From Actinomycetota bacterium (GTDB taxonomy: Bacteria; Actinomycetota; Actinomycetes; Propionibacteriales; Propionibacteriaceae), in the NCBI GenBank assembly GCA_016213595.1, contig JACRAA010000182.1:1-13335 (forward strand): 13,335 nt of DNA. Reading direction: 5' to 3'. Every line of letters begins with the position of its first letter. The first letter of the stretch is position 1. The notes below the pieces were generated by a model. The model did no database searches, had not been told where the DNA came from, and saw only the letters and a program-made list of their open reading frames with translations. Shown here piece after piece: positions 5,788 through 12,650 of the stretch. The translations under genes and the position numbers were made by a program.

Positions 5788-5816
5788 AGATTACCGGAGC
5801 ACACCAGATCCACCAA
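5788..5816 (-). promoter_or_regulatory. Sigma-70-like promoter for DUF3073
   Basis: On the minus strand TTGGTG (5816-5811) and TAATCT (5793-5788) are separated by exactly 17 bases. Transcription would start near 5781, giving a leader of about 64 bases before the ATG at 5717. This is the best -35/-10 pair in the window. Confidence 0.6.
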
Positions 5817-5868
5817 CCTTGCTGGGCAGCCCGTCTTCCCGCTGCGCGGAGAGCGCTGCGCACGTCCT

Positions 5869-5883
5869 GCCAGGGCCGCTGGC
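5869..5883 (-). terminator. Possible terminator hairpin after purM
   Basis: GCCAG-CGGCC-CTGGC on the minus strand makes a perfect 5-bp stem, 3 bases after the purM stop. No T-tract follows, so this is weak evidence. Confidence 0.25.
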
Positions 5884-5886
5884 TCG

Positions 5887-6936
5887 TCAGCCGGCGTGAA
5901 CCCCGTCGAGGCGTACGGACCCGTCGCCGTGGTGGATCTCGCCGCAGACCCAGGACCCGACTCCCCGCTCGGTGAGGATCCGCTGCGCCTCGTCCACGGA
6001 CGTCTCGGGCAGGACGAGTGCCATGCCGACGCCCATGTTGAGCGTCGCCTCGAGGTCGGGCTGCGAGACCTCCCCGTGCCGCTGGACGAGGCCGAAGATG
6101 GGAGCGGGGCTCCAGGTCGCCCTGTCGAGGCGGGCAGTGACCGTGGCCGGCAGCACGCGCGCGAGGTTGTTGGCAAGGCCTCCGCCAGTGATGTGGCTCA
6201 TCGAGTGCACCTCGGTCGTACGGACCACAGCGAGCACGTCGGACGCGTACACCCGCGTCGGCTCGAGGAGCTCCTCGCCGAGGGTGCGGCCGAGCTCGGG
6301 GAGGTACTCGTCCAGCTGCAGCCCCGCCCGGGCGAGGAGGACGTTGCGGACCAATGAGTAGCCGTTCGAGTGGAGCCCGCTCGACGCGAGCGCGAGCACG
6401 ACGTCGCCCGGGACGACACGGTCCGGACCGAGCATCTCGTCCGCCTCGACGACGCCTGTGGTTGCACCGGCAAGGTCGTACTCGTCCGCCGCCAGCAGCC
6501 CAGGATGCTCCGCGGTCTCACCGCCGAGCAGAGCGGCTCCGGCGGCGGAGCAGGCCGCCGCGATGCCCGACACGATCGCTGCGATCCGCTCGGGGACCAG
6601 GGTGCCGCAGGCGATGTAGTCGGTGACGAACAGCGGCTCCGCGCCGACGACGACGAGGTCGTCGACGAGCATGCCGACGAGGTCCCAGCCGATCGTGTCG
6701 TGCTTGTCCCGCGCCTGGGCGATCGCGACCTTCGGACCGACACCGTCCGTCGACGTGGCGAGCACGGGCCGCCGGTAGCTCCGGAAGGCCGAGGCGTCGA
6801 ACAGGCCTGCGAACCCGCCGATCCCGCCGATCACCTCGGGGCGGTGGCTGGCTTTCACCGCCGCCGACATGAGCTTCACAGCGCGGTCGCCGGCCTCGAT
6901 GTCGACGCCGGCCTTCGCGTAGGCGGACTGGCTCAC
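5887..6936 (-). CDS. purM: Phosphoribosylformylglycinamidine cyclo-ligase (AIR synthetase)
   Basis: A 349-residue enzyme catalysing the ATP-dependent closure of FGAM to AIR, step 5 of purine synthesis. The protein starts SQSAYAKAGVDIEAGDRAV, the standard PurM head. GIGGFAGLFD, CGTLVPERI, GAALLGGETAEHPG and SHITGGGLANNLARVLP are family motifs, the last two being nucleotide/substrate loops. The GTG start overlaps the purF stop by 4 bases (GTGA), with GAGGGGG about 7 bases upstream, so translation is coupled to purF. One oddity: the highly conserved DGVGTK loop reads DGVGPK, with Pro at residue 68 instead of Thr. Length and all other motifs are normal, so the enzyme is probably functional. Confidence 0.97.
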   Translation of the reverse strand: MSQSAYAKAGVDIEAGDRAVKLMSAAVKASHRPEVIGGIGGFAGLFDASAFRSYRRPVLATSTDGVGPKVAIAQARDKHDTIGWDLVGMLVDDLVVVGAEPLFVTDYIACGTLVPERIAAIVSGIAAACSAAGAALLGGETAEHPGLLAADEYDLAGATTGVVEADEMLGPDRVVPGDVVLALASSGLHSNGYSLVRNVLLARAGLQLDEYLPELGRTLGEELLEPTRVYASDVLAVVRTTEVHSMSHITGGGLANNLARVLPATVTARLDRATWSPAPIFGLVQRHGEVSQPDLEATLNMGVGMALVLPETSVDEAQRILTERGVGSWVCGEIHHGDGSVRLDGVHAG

Positions 6937-8396
6937 GTGTTCCCCCTCAGTCCCAGGCCCCGGGCCGCCGGCGGTACGGCTACGGGGTAGACGCCGTCGA
7001 AGCAGGCCCGGCACAGGCGGTCCTTCGCGATCCCCGTCGAGGCGACGAGGCCGTCGAGCGAGATGTAGCCCAGCGTGTCGGCGCCGATCGACGTCGTGAT
7101 CTCCTCGACCGACATGCCGGGCGCGATGAGCTCGGCCCGGGTCGCGAAGTCGATGCCGTAGAAGCAGGGCCACTCGACAGGCGGTGAGCTGATCCGTACG
7201 TGCACCTCCGCGGCGCCCGCCTCACGCAGCATGCGCACGAGCGCCCGTTGCGTGTTGCCGCGCACGATCGAGTCGTCGACGACCACGAGCCGCTTGCCCT
7301 CGATGACGTCTCGGAGCGGGTTGAGCTTGAGCCGGATGCCGAGCTGCCGGATCGTCTGCGACGGCTGGATGAAGGTCCGGCCGACGTACGAGTTCTTCAC
7401 GAGACCCACGCCGTACGGGATCCTGGACGCCTCCGCGTAGCCGATCGCGGCCGGTGTGCCGGATTCGGGCACGGGGATCACGAGGTCCGCATCGACGGGG
7501 TGCTCCATCGCGAGCGTCCGTCCGATCTCCACACGCACGCTGTGGACGCGCCGGCCCGCGATGCGGGTGTCGGGCCGGGACAGGTACACGTACTCGAACA
7601 GGCAGCCTTTCGGCCGGGCCTCGGCGACCCGCACGGTCCGTACGCCCGACTCGTCGATCTGGATCATCTCGCCGGGCTCGATCTCGCGGGTGAACGTGGC
7701 ACCGACGATGTCGAGCGCGGCGGTCTCGGACGCGACCACCCAGCCGTTCTCGAGGCGACCCAGGACCAGGGGGTGGATCCCCTGCGGGTCACGGGCCGCG
7801 TACAGCGCCTTCTCGGTCATGAAGACGAGGCAGTACGCGCCCTGCAGGCGTGGCAGCAGGTCGAGCGCCGCATCCCAGAGCGGCAGGCCCTGGTACGTGC
7901 CGAACAGGCCGCTGACGAGTGAGGTGTCGTTCGTGGAGTCCAGCGAGACCTTGTGCGGTACGGGCTCGGCGGAGTCCCGCTCGTGGAGCAGGGCTTCGAG
8001 CTCGTCGGTGTTCGTGAGGTTGCCGTTGTGGGCGAGCGCGAGGTTGCCCGTCTCGAGCGACCGGAACGTGGGCTGTGCGTTGTTCCACGTGCTCGACCCC
8101 GTCGTCGAGTAGCGGGTGTGGCCGATCGCGAGGTGGCCGGTCAGGGACGCCAGGGTGGACTCGTCGAACACCTGCGAGACCAGGCCCATGTCCTTGAAGA
8201 CCATGATCCTGTTGCCGTTGCTCACGGCGATCCCGGCCGACTCCTGGCCGCGGTGCTGGAGCGCGTACAGGCCGTAGTAGGTGAGCTTGGCGACGTCCTC
8301 GTTGGGGGCCCAGACGCCGAAGACCCCGCATGCGTCGCGGGGTCCTGGAGAGTCGGCGTCGAGCTCGTCCGTCAGTCGTCCGTCTCCACGCAGCAC
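6933..8396 (-). CDS. purF: Amidophosphoribosyltransferase
   Basis: A 487-residue enzyme catalysing the first committed step of purine synthesis, PRPP plus glutamine to phosphoribosylamine. An N-terminal propeptide of 22 residues precedes the nucleophile C23 (DACGVFGVW), which must be exposed by self-processing. The glutaminase domain runs to about 270, with GHTRYSTTG and ALAHNGNLTNTDEL. The phosphoribosyltransferase domain follows, with the PRPP loop VVVDDSIVRGNT at about 369-380. Four cysteines, C265, C411, C462 and C465, match the 4Fe-4S ligands of the Bacillus-type enzyme. The GTG start follows a TAGGCT box by 7 bases and has no Shine-Dalgarno sequence. PurM follows in an overlapping arrangement. 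Confidence 0.98.
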   Translation of the reverse strand: MLRGDGRLTDELDADSPGPRDACGVFGVWAPNEDVAKLTYYGLYALQHRGQESAGIAVSNGNRIMVFKDMGLVSQVFDESTLASLTGHLAIGHTRYSTTGSSTWNNAQPTFRSLETGNLALAHNGNLTNTDELEALLHERDSAEPVPHKVSLDSTNDTSLVSGLFGTYQGLPLWDAALDLLPRLQGAYCLVFMTEKALYAARDPQGIHPLVLGRLENGWVVASETAALDIVGATFTREIEPGEMIQIDESGVRTVRVAEARPKGCLFEYVYLSRPDTRIAGRRVHSVRVEIGRTLAMEHPVDADLVIPVPESGTPAAIGYAEASRIPYGVGLVKNSYVGRTFIQPSQTIRQLGIRLKLNPLRDVIEGKRLVVVDDSIVRGNTQRALVRMLREAGAAEVHVRISSPPVEWPCFYGIDFATRAELIAPGMSVEEITTSIGADTLGYISLDGLVASTGIAKDRLCRACFDGVYPVAVPPAARGLGLRGNT

Positions 8397-8409
8397 GCCG
8401 CCAAGCCTA
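8397..8409 (-). promoter_or_regulatory. Putative -10 box, leaderless start of purF
   Basis: TAGGCT (8409-8404 on the minus strand) lies 7 bases before the GTG at 8396. It is one of the best examples of this arrangement in the window. Confidence 0.5.
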
Positions 8410-8416
8410 ACAAGGC

Positions 8417-8432
8417 CGCTCGGCTCCGAGCG
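8417..8432. promoter_or_regulatory. Perfect dyad in the -35 region of purF
   Basis: CGCTCGG and CCGAGCG are exact reverse complements around CT. If purF transcription starts at its GTG, the dyad covers about -21 to -36. It could be an operator for purine control, or a hairpin ending the upstream minus-strand gene (stop at 8485); no T-tract supports the latter. Confidence 0.4.
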
Positions 8433-8484
8433 CCACCGTGCGGGAGGAGAGACGGACCGGGCCGCGCGTCGAGACCACGCTGCC

Positions 8485-9054
8485 TCAGCGGTCGCCCTGG
8501 GTGGCCTGGCTGGTCTGGGACGGGATGCCGCCCGTACAGACGGCCCGTACCTCGACGCCCTGGCCGACCCGCTCGAAGCTCACCTCCACGACATCGACGG
8601 CTCGCTCCGTCTCCACCCGCCACCCGTCCCGGGGGGAGGCGAACACCAGGGAGATCGCCTGGCCCTGGCACGAGACCGACAGTGTCCCCCCGGCGACAGT
8701 CCACGTCTTCACGACGGCGCTCGGGGTGGCCGGTGCGGCCGACGCCTCCGTGCTCGTCGTGACCGAAGGATCGGCCGGCTTCGCCGTCGCAGACGGCGCC
8801 GCTGACGTCCGCGAGCTGGCGGGAGTCGCCGACCGGGAGTGGGTCTGCGCTGAGGGCGAGGCGGTGCGGGACGACGAGGAAGCGGTGGCCGCGTCGAGCC
8901 TCGCGGACACCTGCGGAGGCGTCAGGACCTTCGTCGACGAGGCGGCGTTGAAGACGGCGGCAGCGCGCCACACCACAAGGCTGGTCAGAACGGTCGCGAG
9001 GATCCACGACGCCGCTACGGCAGCCGAGATCCGCCGCCCCCTCCACTTCCTCAC
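8485..9054 (-). CDS. Membrane-anchored protein of unknown function
   Basis: I do not recognise the family. A short basic head (RKWRGRR) precedes one hydrophobic segment at about residues 9-33 (AAVAASWILATVLTSLVVW), so most of the protein is probably outside the membrane. Residues 50-110 are a low-complexity Ser/Ala/Thr/Pro linker. The last 75 or so residues form a compact domain rich in beta-type sequence (KTWTVAGGTLSVSCQG ... GVEVRAVCTGG), with two cysteines that could form a disulfide. The GTG at 9054 is chosen because it puts the anchor at the N-terminus; an in-frame start at 9150 would add 32 residues. No good ribosome binding site is seen for either. Its start faces the response regulator gene across 120 bases, so it may be a partner or target of that two-component system. 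Confidence 0.65.
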   Translation of the reverse strand: MRKWRGRRISAAVAASWILATVLTSLVVWRAAAVFNAASSTKVLTPPQVSARLDAATASSSSRTASPSAQTHSRSATPASSRTSAAPSATAKPADPSVTTSTEASAAPATPSAVVKTWTVAGGTLSVSCQGQAISLVFASPRDGWRVETERAVDVVEVSFERVGQGVEVRAVCTGGIPSQTSQATQGDR

Positions 9055-9162
9055 GCCGCCATGGTGACGTACGGGGCGGAAAGCCCGGGTTAAGGGGCAG
9101 AGAAAGTGGGCCACCCACCCATCTACCTCCCGCAACACGCCTCGTGCCACAGGGAGATGTCA

Positions 9163-9174
9163 TAGCGTCAGGAC
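9163..9174 (+). promoter_or_regulatory. Putative -10 box, leaderless start of the response regulator gene
   Basis: TAGCGT at 9163-9168 is followed by 6 bases and the GTG at 9175. A weaker CACCAT, 6 bases before the opposing GTG at 9054, could be its counterpart on the other strand. Confidence 0.4.
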
Positions 9175-9855
9175 GTGTCCAACGTGCTCATCATCGAGGA
9201 CGACGCGACGATCCGTACCGCAGAGATCCGCGCCCTCAACGCCCGTGGTCACTCGACCATGTCCACACCGACGGCGCTCGAGGGTCTCCAGCAGATCATC
9301 GCCCAGGCCCCCGACGTCGTCCTGCTCGACCTCGGCCTTCCCGACCTCGACGGTCAGTCGCTCCTGGCGATGATCCGTGCGGTGAGCAACGTTCCGGTCA
9401 TCGTCGTCAGCGCCCGTGACGAAGGGCCCGAAATCGTGTCCGCCCTCGATGCCGGCGCCGACGACTACCTCGTGAAGCCTTTCGCCGCCGACCAGCTCGA
9501 GGCCCGGATCCGGGCAGTGCTGCGGCGGGTCGAGGTGGACCAGCCGCCGGGTCCCGTCGTGGTCGGCGGCCTCAGCATCGACGAGCGCGCACGCACGGCG
9601 TCGCTCGACGGCCATCCACTCGAGCTCAGCCCGAAGGAGTTCGACCTGCTCCTCTACTTGTCCCAGCGCGCCGGCGTCGTGGTCTCCAAGCGCGAGATCC
9701 TCGCCGAGGTGTGGCACCTCCCGTACGGAGGCGCGGACAAGACGGTCGACGTCCACCTGCACTGGCTCCGCCGCAAGCTGGGCGAGTCGGCCGACAGTCC
9801 GGTGTACCTGCACCGCGTCCGTGGGGTGGGCGTGAAGCTGGTCGCCCCGTCGTGA
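9175..9855 (+). CDS. OmpR/PhoB-family response regulator
   Basis: A 226-residue DNA-binding regulator. The receiver domain (about 3-115) has the acidic pair E8/D9/D10, phosphoacceptor D52 (VVLLDLGLPD), S79 (VVSAR) and K101 (YLVKPF). The C-terminal winged helix (about 130-224) has LSPKEFDLLLYLSQRAGVVV, recognition helix TVDVHLHWLRRKL and the wing hairpin VRGVGVKL, all typical of the OmpR class. The stop overlaps the start of the histidine kinase gene by 3 of its bases, so the two are one transcript and form a cognate pair. The signal sensed and the target genes cannot be read from the sequence. The nearest candidate target is the divergent membrane-protein gene. Confidence 0.96.
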   Translation: MSNVLIIEDDATIRTAEIRALNARGHSTMSTPTALEGLQQIIAQAPDVVLLDLGLPDLDGQSLLAMIRAVSNVPVIVVSARDEGPEIVSALDAGADDYLVKPFAADQLEARIRAVLRRVEVDQPPGPVVVGGLSIDERARTASLDGHPLELSPKEFDLLLYLSQRAGVVVSKREILAEVWHLPYGGADKTVDVHLHWLRRKLGESADSPVYLHRVRGVGVKLVAPS

Positions 9856-11111
9856 GGAGCCTGCTCGTACGGTACGGGCTGGCGGTGACATCGATCGTCC
9901 TCATCGCCTTCCTCGTGCCGCTCGGCATCATGGCCCAGTCGCTCACGGAGGAACGGGCGCTGACGGCCGGACGCCAGGACGCCCAGCAGGTGGCACTGTT
10001 CGTCGACGACCCCGTACGGCTCCCCGCCACGCTGGCCGACGCGAACTCGGGCGAGCGCCGGACGACGGTGTTCACGCCCAGCGACCAGGTCCTCGGTGAG
10101 CCGGCCCCGGTGTCGGCATCGGTCCAGCTGGCCCGTACCGGCCGGGCGTTCACGGCGGCGACGGCCGGGGGCGCCGAGGTGCTCGTCCCGGTGGCCGGTG
10201 CCGGCGGCATCAGCGTGGTCCGGACGTTCGTGCCCGACAGCCAGCTGCGGGCCGGTGTGTACCGCGCGTGGCTCGCGCTCGCCGGCGTCGGCCTCGCGCT
10301 GCTCCTCGTCACGGCCCTCGCGGGGTACCGCATCGCGTCCGGGCTGTCCCGCTCCGTCACCGACCTCGCAGACGTCGCCCAGCGTCTCGGCGCGGGCGAG
10401 CTCACGGCGCGCGTGGAGCCCTCGGGACCGTCCGAGGTCCGGTCGGTCGGCAAGGTGCTCAACGAGCTCGGCGAGCAGGTGGACAGCCTCCTCGCCGACG
10501 AACGGGAGCTGATCGCCGACCTGTCCCACCGGCTTCGCACACCCATCACTGCCCTGCGCCTGGACACCGAGAGCCTGTCCGACGCGGAGGAGCGCGAGCG
10601 GATGGAGGCGCATGTGGCGGGGCTCGTGGCCGCGGTGGACACGCTCATCGAGGAAGCCCGCTCCCACCATCGGCGGGCACCCGCCAGAGGCGACGCCGCC
10701 CAGGTCGTACGTGACCGTGCGACATTCTGGTCGGTCCTCGCCGCCTCCCAGGACCGGCCGTTCTCGCTCGACGTGCGCGGCACTGCCGCCGTCGTCCCGG
10801 TCTCGGCTCCTGAGCTCGGCGCCGCGCTGGACGTCATCCTCGACAACGTCTTCAAGCACACCGAGCCGGGGACCCGGCTCAGCCTGTCCGTGAGGGTCGA
10901 TGCCCAGACCGTGAGGGTCACCGTCGCCGACGCCGGCCCCGGCTTGCCGGACCTGAAGCTGGCGCGACGCGGGCGCTCGAGCACGGGGTCCACGGGGATC
11001 GGCATGGACGTGGCGCGACGTACGGCCGAACATGCGGGGGGCGGGCTCGAGCTCGCTCCCGGGCTCGACGGCAAGGGCCTGTCGGTGACCCTGCGCCTAC
11101 CTCGCGTCTGA
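9852..11111 (+). CDS. Sensor histidine kinase (HAMP, HisKA, HATPase)
   Basis: A 419-residue membrane kinase, partner of the preceding regulator. TM1 is at about 8-28 and TM2 at about 138-160, with an external sensor segment of about 110 residues between them. A HAMP linker (SRSVTDLADVAQRLGAGEL) follows, then the dimerisation/phosphoacceptor helix with H226 in LSHRLRTPITAL, the H-box form common in actinobacteria. The ATP-binding domain has the N box with N332 (DVILDNVFKHT), G1 VADAGPGLP and G2 GSTGIGMDVARR. The start is the GTG inside the overlap GTGA with the regulator stop. No ribosome binding site of its own is needed if translation is coupled. The 109-base convergent gap after the stop (11112-11220) shows no clear terminator. 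Confidence 0.95.
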   Translation: MRSLLVRYGLAVTSIVLIAFLVPLGIMAQSLTEERALTAGRQDAQQVALFVDDPVRLPATLADANSGERRTTVFTPSDQVLGEPAPVSASVQLARTGRAFTAATAGGAEVLVPVAGAGGISVVRTFVPDSQLRAGVYRAWLALAGVGLALLLVTALAGYRIASGLSRSVTDLADVAQRLGAGELTARVEPSGPSEVRSVGKVLNELGEQVDSLLADERELIADLSHRLRTPITALRLDTESLSDAEERERMEAHVAGLVAAVDTLIEEARSHHRRAPARGDAAQVVRDRATFWSVLAASQDRPFSLDVRGTAAVVPVSAPELGAALDVILDNVFKHTEPGTRLSLSVRVDAQTVRVTVADAGPGLPDLKLARRGRSSTGSTGIGMDVARRTAEHAGGGLELAPGLDGKGLSVTLRLPRV

Positions 11112-11220
11112 GCAACCGCCCTCGCCCTGGCTGCCCCGGGACCAGTCATCCCCATATGCGCCGGACGCCACCTGGTGCCGCTGGGTGACCGCGCGACGAT
11201 CAGACCGCCCATTGGCGCTG

Positions 11221-12552
11221 TCAGGCGGGGCGGAGCGCCTCGAGGAACAGTGCCTCGGCGAGCGCCGCCTTGGCGAAGTCGCCGAGGTGCAGGCTCTCGT
11301 TGGGACCGTGCATCCGGGAGTCGGGGTCGCAGACGGCGGTGAGCAGGATGGTGGCGCCCGGGAACTGGCGCTGGAAGTCGGCAGCCATCGGGATGGAGCC
11401 GCCCTGTCCCATGTGGACGGGTGCCACGCCGAACGCCTCCGTGAAGGCCCTGGTCGCTGCGGCCGCGATCTCGCCCTCGACCGGCAGTACGCCCGGGTCG
11501 CCCGCGCTGCCACGAGTCACCGTGACCCGCGCCCCCCACGGAGCATTCGTCTCCAGGTGCTCGACGAGCCGGTCCAGAGCGTCGGCCGCGCGCTGACCGG
11601 GCGGTACGCGCAGGCTCACCTTCGCGCGGGCCGCCGGGAAGAGCGTGTTCGACGCCTCCGCGACGCTCGGCGCATCGATGCCGATGACGGTGACCGACGG
11701 CTGCGACCAGATGCGGGACGTGATGGACCCGGAGCCGAGGTAGTCCACGCCGTCCAGCACCCCTGACTCCGTACGCAGCCTGTCCTCCGGGTAGTCAAGG
11801 TCCGAGTCGGGGGCCGCGACGAGTCCCCCGACGGCCACGCTGCCGTCGGCGTGGTGGAGGGTCGCGAGGAGGCGGCACAGCGCGGTGAGAGCGTCCGGCA
11901 CGACCCCGCCGTACTGCCCGGAGTGGAGCGCGTGGTCCAGCGTCGCGACCTCGACGACGCAGTCGCACACGCCGCGCAGGGTCGTGGTGAAGGCCGGCAC
12001 GCCGACGTCCCAGTTGCCGGAGTCGGCGATCACGTAGGCGTCGGCGCGCAGCTGCTCGGAGTGCCTCGCGATGAGGGCTCCGAGGCTGGGCGAGCCGATC
12101 TCCTCCTCGCCCTCGACGAACACCGTGACGCCCACCGGCAGGTCGCCCCCGAACGCGCGAAGGGCCGCGAGGTGGACGCCGATACCGCCCTTGTCGTCGG
12201 CCGCTCCCCTGCCGTACAGCCGGTCCCCGCGGCGGGTCGCTTCGAACCCCGGGTTGTCCCAGATCGCCGCGTCCCCGACCGGCTGGACGTCGTGGTGCGC
12301 GTACAGGCAGACGCGGGGAGCGCCGGCCGGCCCCTCGAAGCGGGCGATGACCGCCGGCTTGCCGCCCTCCGCCACGATCTGTACGTCGGGGCAGCCCAGG
12401 TCGGTGAGGTGGTCGGCGACGGCCTGTGCGCTCGCCTCGACGTCCGCGTCGTGCTCGGGCTGCGAGCTGACGGACGGGATGGCCACCAGGCGGACCACGT
12501 CCTCGATGGCACGGGGGATCTGCTGGGCGACAGCGTGGGCGAGCTCAGGCAT
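11221..12552 (-). CDS. M20 family dipeptidase (zinc metallopeptidase)
   Basis: A 443-residue cytoplasmic peptidase of the M20 family, in the dipeptidase/carnosinase-like branch. The two-zinc site is visible. YAHHDVQP supplies ligand H86 and D88. GRGAADDKGG holds the bridging Asp, EGEEEIGSP the catalytic Glu and a ligand Glu, IADSGNW a ligand Asp, and MHGPNESLHL the last His. The lid/dimerisation domain is between, including VVPDALTALCRLLATL and LFPAARAKVSLRVPPGQ. Length matches the family (about 430-460). The start ATG follows a TAGTGT box by 6 bases. It is convergent with the histidine kinase. The likely job is hydrolysis of short peptides for nutrition or wall-peptide recycling; exact specificity cannot be told. 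Confidence 0.95.
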   Translation of the reverse strand: MPELAHAVAQQIPRAIEDVVRLVAIPSVSSQPEHDADVEASAQAVADHLTDLGCPDVQIVAEGGKPAVIARFEGPAGAPRVCLYAHHDVQPVGDAAIWDNPGFEATRRGDRLYGRGAADDKGGIGVHLAALRAFGGDLPVGVTVFVEGEEEIGSPSLGALIARHSEQLRADAYVIADSGNWDVGVPAFTTTLRGVCDCVVEVATLDHALHSGQYGGVVPDALTALCRLLATLHHADGSVAVGGLVAAPDSDLDYPEDRLRTESGVLDGVDYLGSGSITSRIWSQPSVTVIGIDAPSVAEASNTLFPAARAKVSLRVPPGQRAADALDRLVEHLETNAPWGARVTVTRGSAGDPGVLPVEGEIAAAATRAFTEAFGVAPVHMGQGGSIPMAADFQRQFPGATILLTAVCDPDSRMHGPNESLHLGDFAKAALAEALFLEALRPA

Positions 12553-12558
12553 GTCGCG

Positions 12559-12564
12559 ACACTA
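12559..12564 (-). promoter_or_regulatory. Putative -10 box, leaderless start of the M20 gene
   Basis: TAGTGT on the minus strand is separated by 6 bases (CGCGAC) from the ATG at 12552. No Shine-Dalgarno sequence is present. Confidence 0.45.
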
Positions 12565-12582
12565 TCGCCCTGTCTCTGACGC

Positions 12583-12616
12583 GATTCGTCCCCTGGATGA
12601 CCCCCGGCGGCGAATC
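12583..12616. repeat. Short inverted repeat between the M20 and DUF559 genes
   Basis: GATTCG (12583-12588) and CGAATC (12611-12616) are reverse complements around a 22-base loop. It lies 34 bases downstream of the DUF559 stop on that strand and may be a weak 3' hairpin. It could also be chance. Confidence 0.25.
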
Positions 12617-12650
12617 TCCCACCGCGGGCAGGAGTGCGCGTCGGATCGGG

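Noticed and set aside
11112..11220. Terminator in the kinase/M20 convergent gap
   Set aside because: Only short imperfect stems such as CTGG/CCAG are seen, with no T-tract.
9626..11539. Minus-strand open frame of 637 codons
   Set aside because: It covers the histidine kinase and the end of the response regulator in antisense; those genes have full motif sets.
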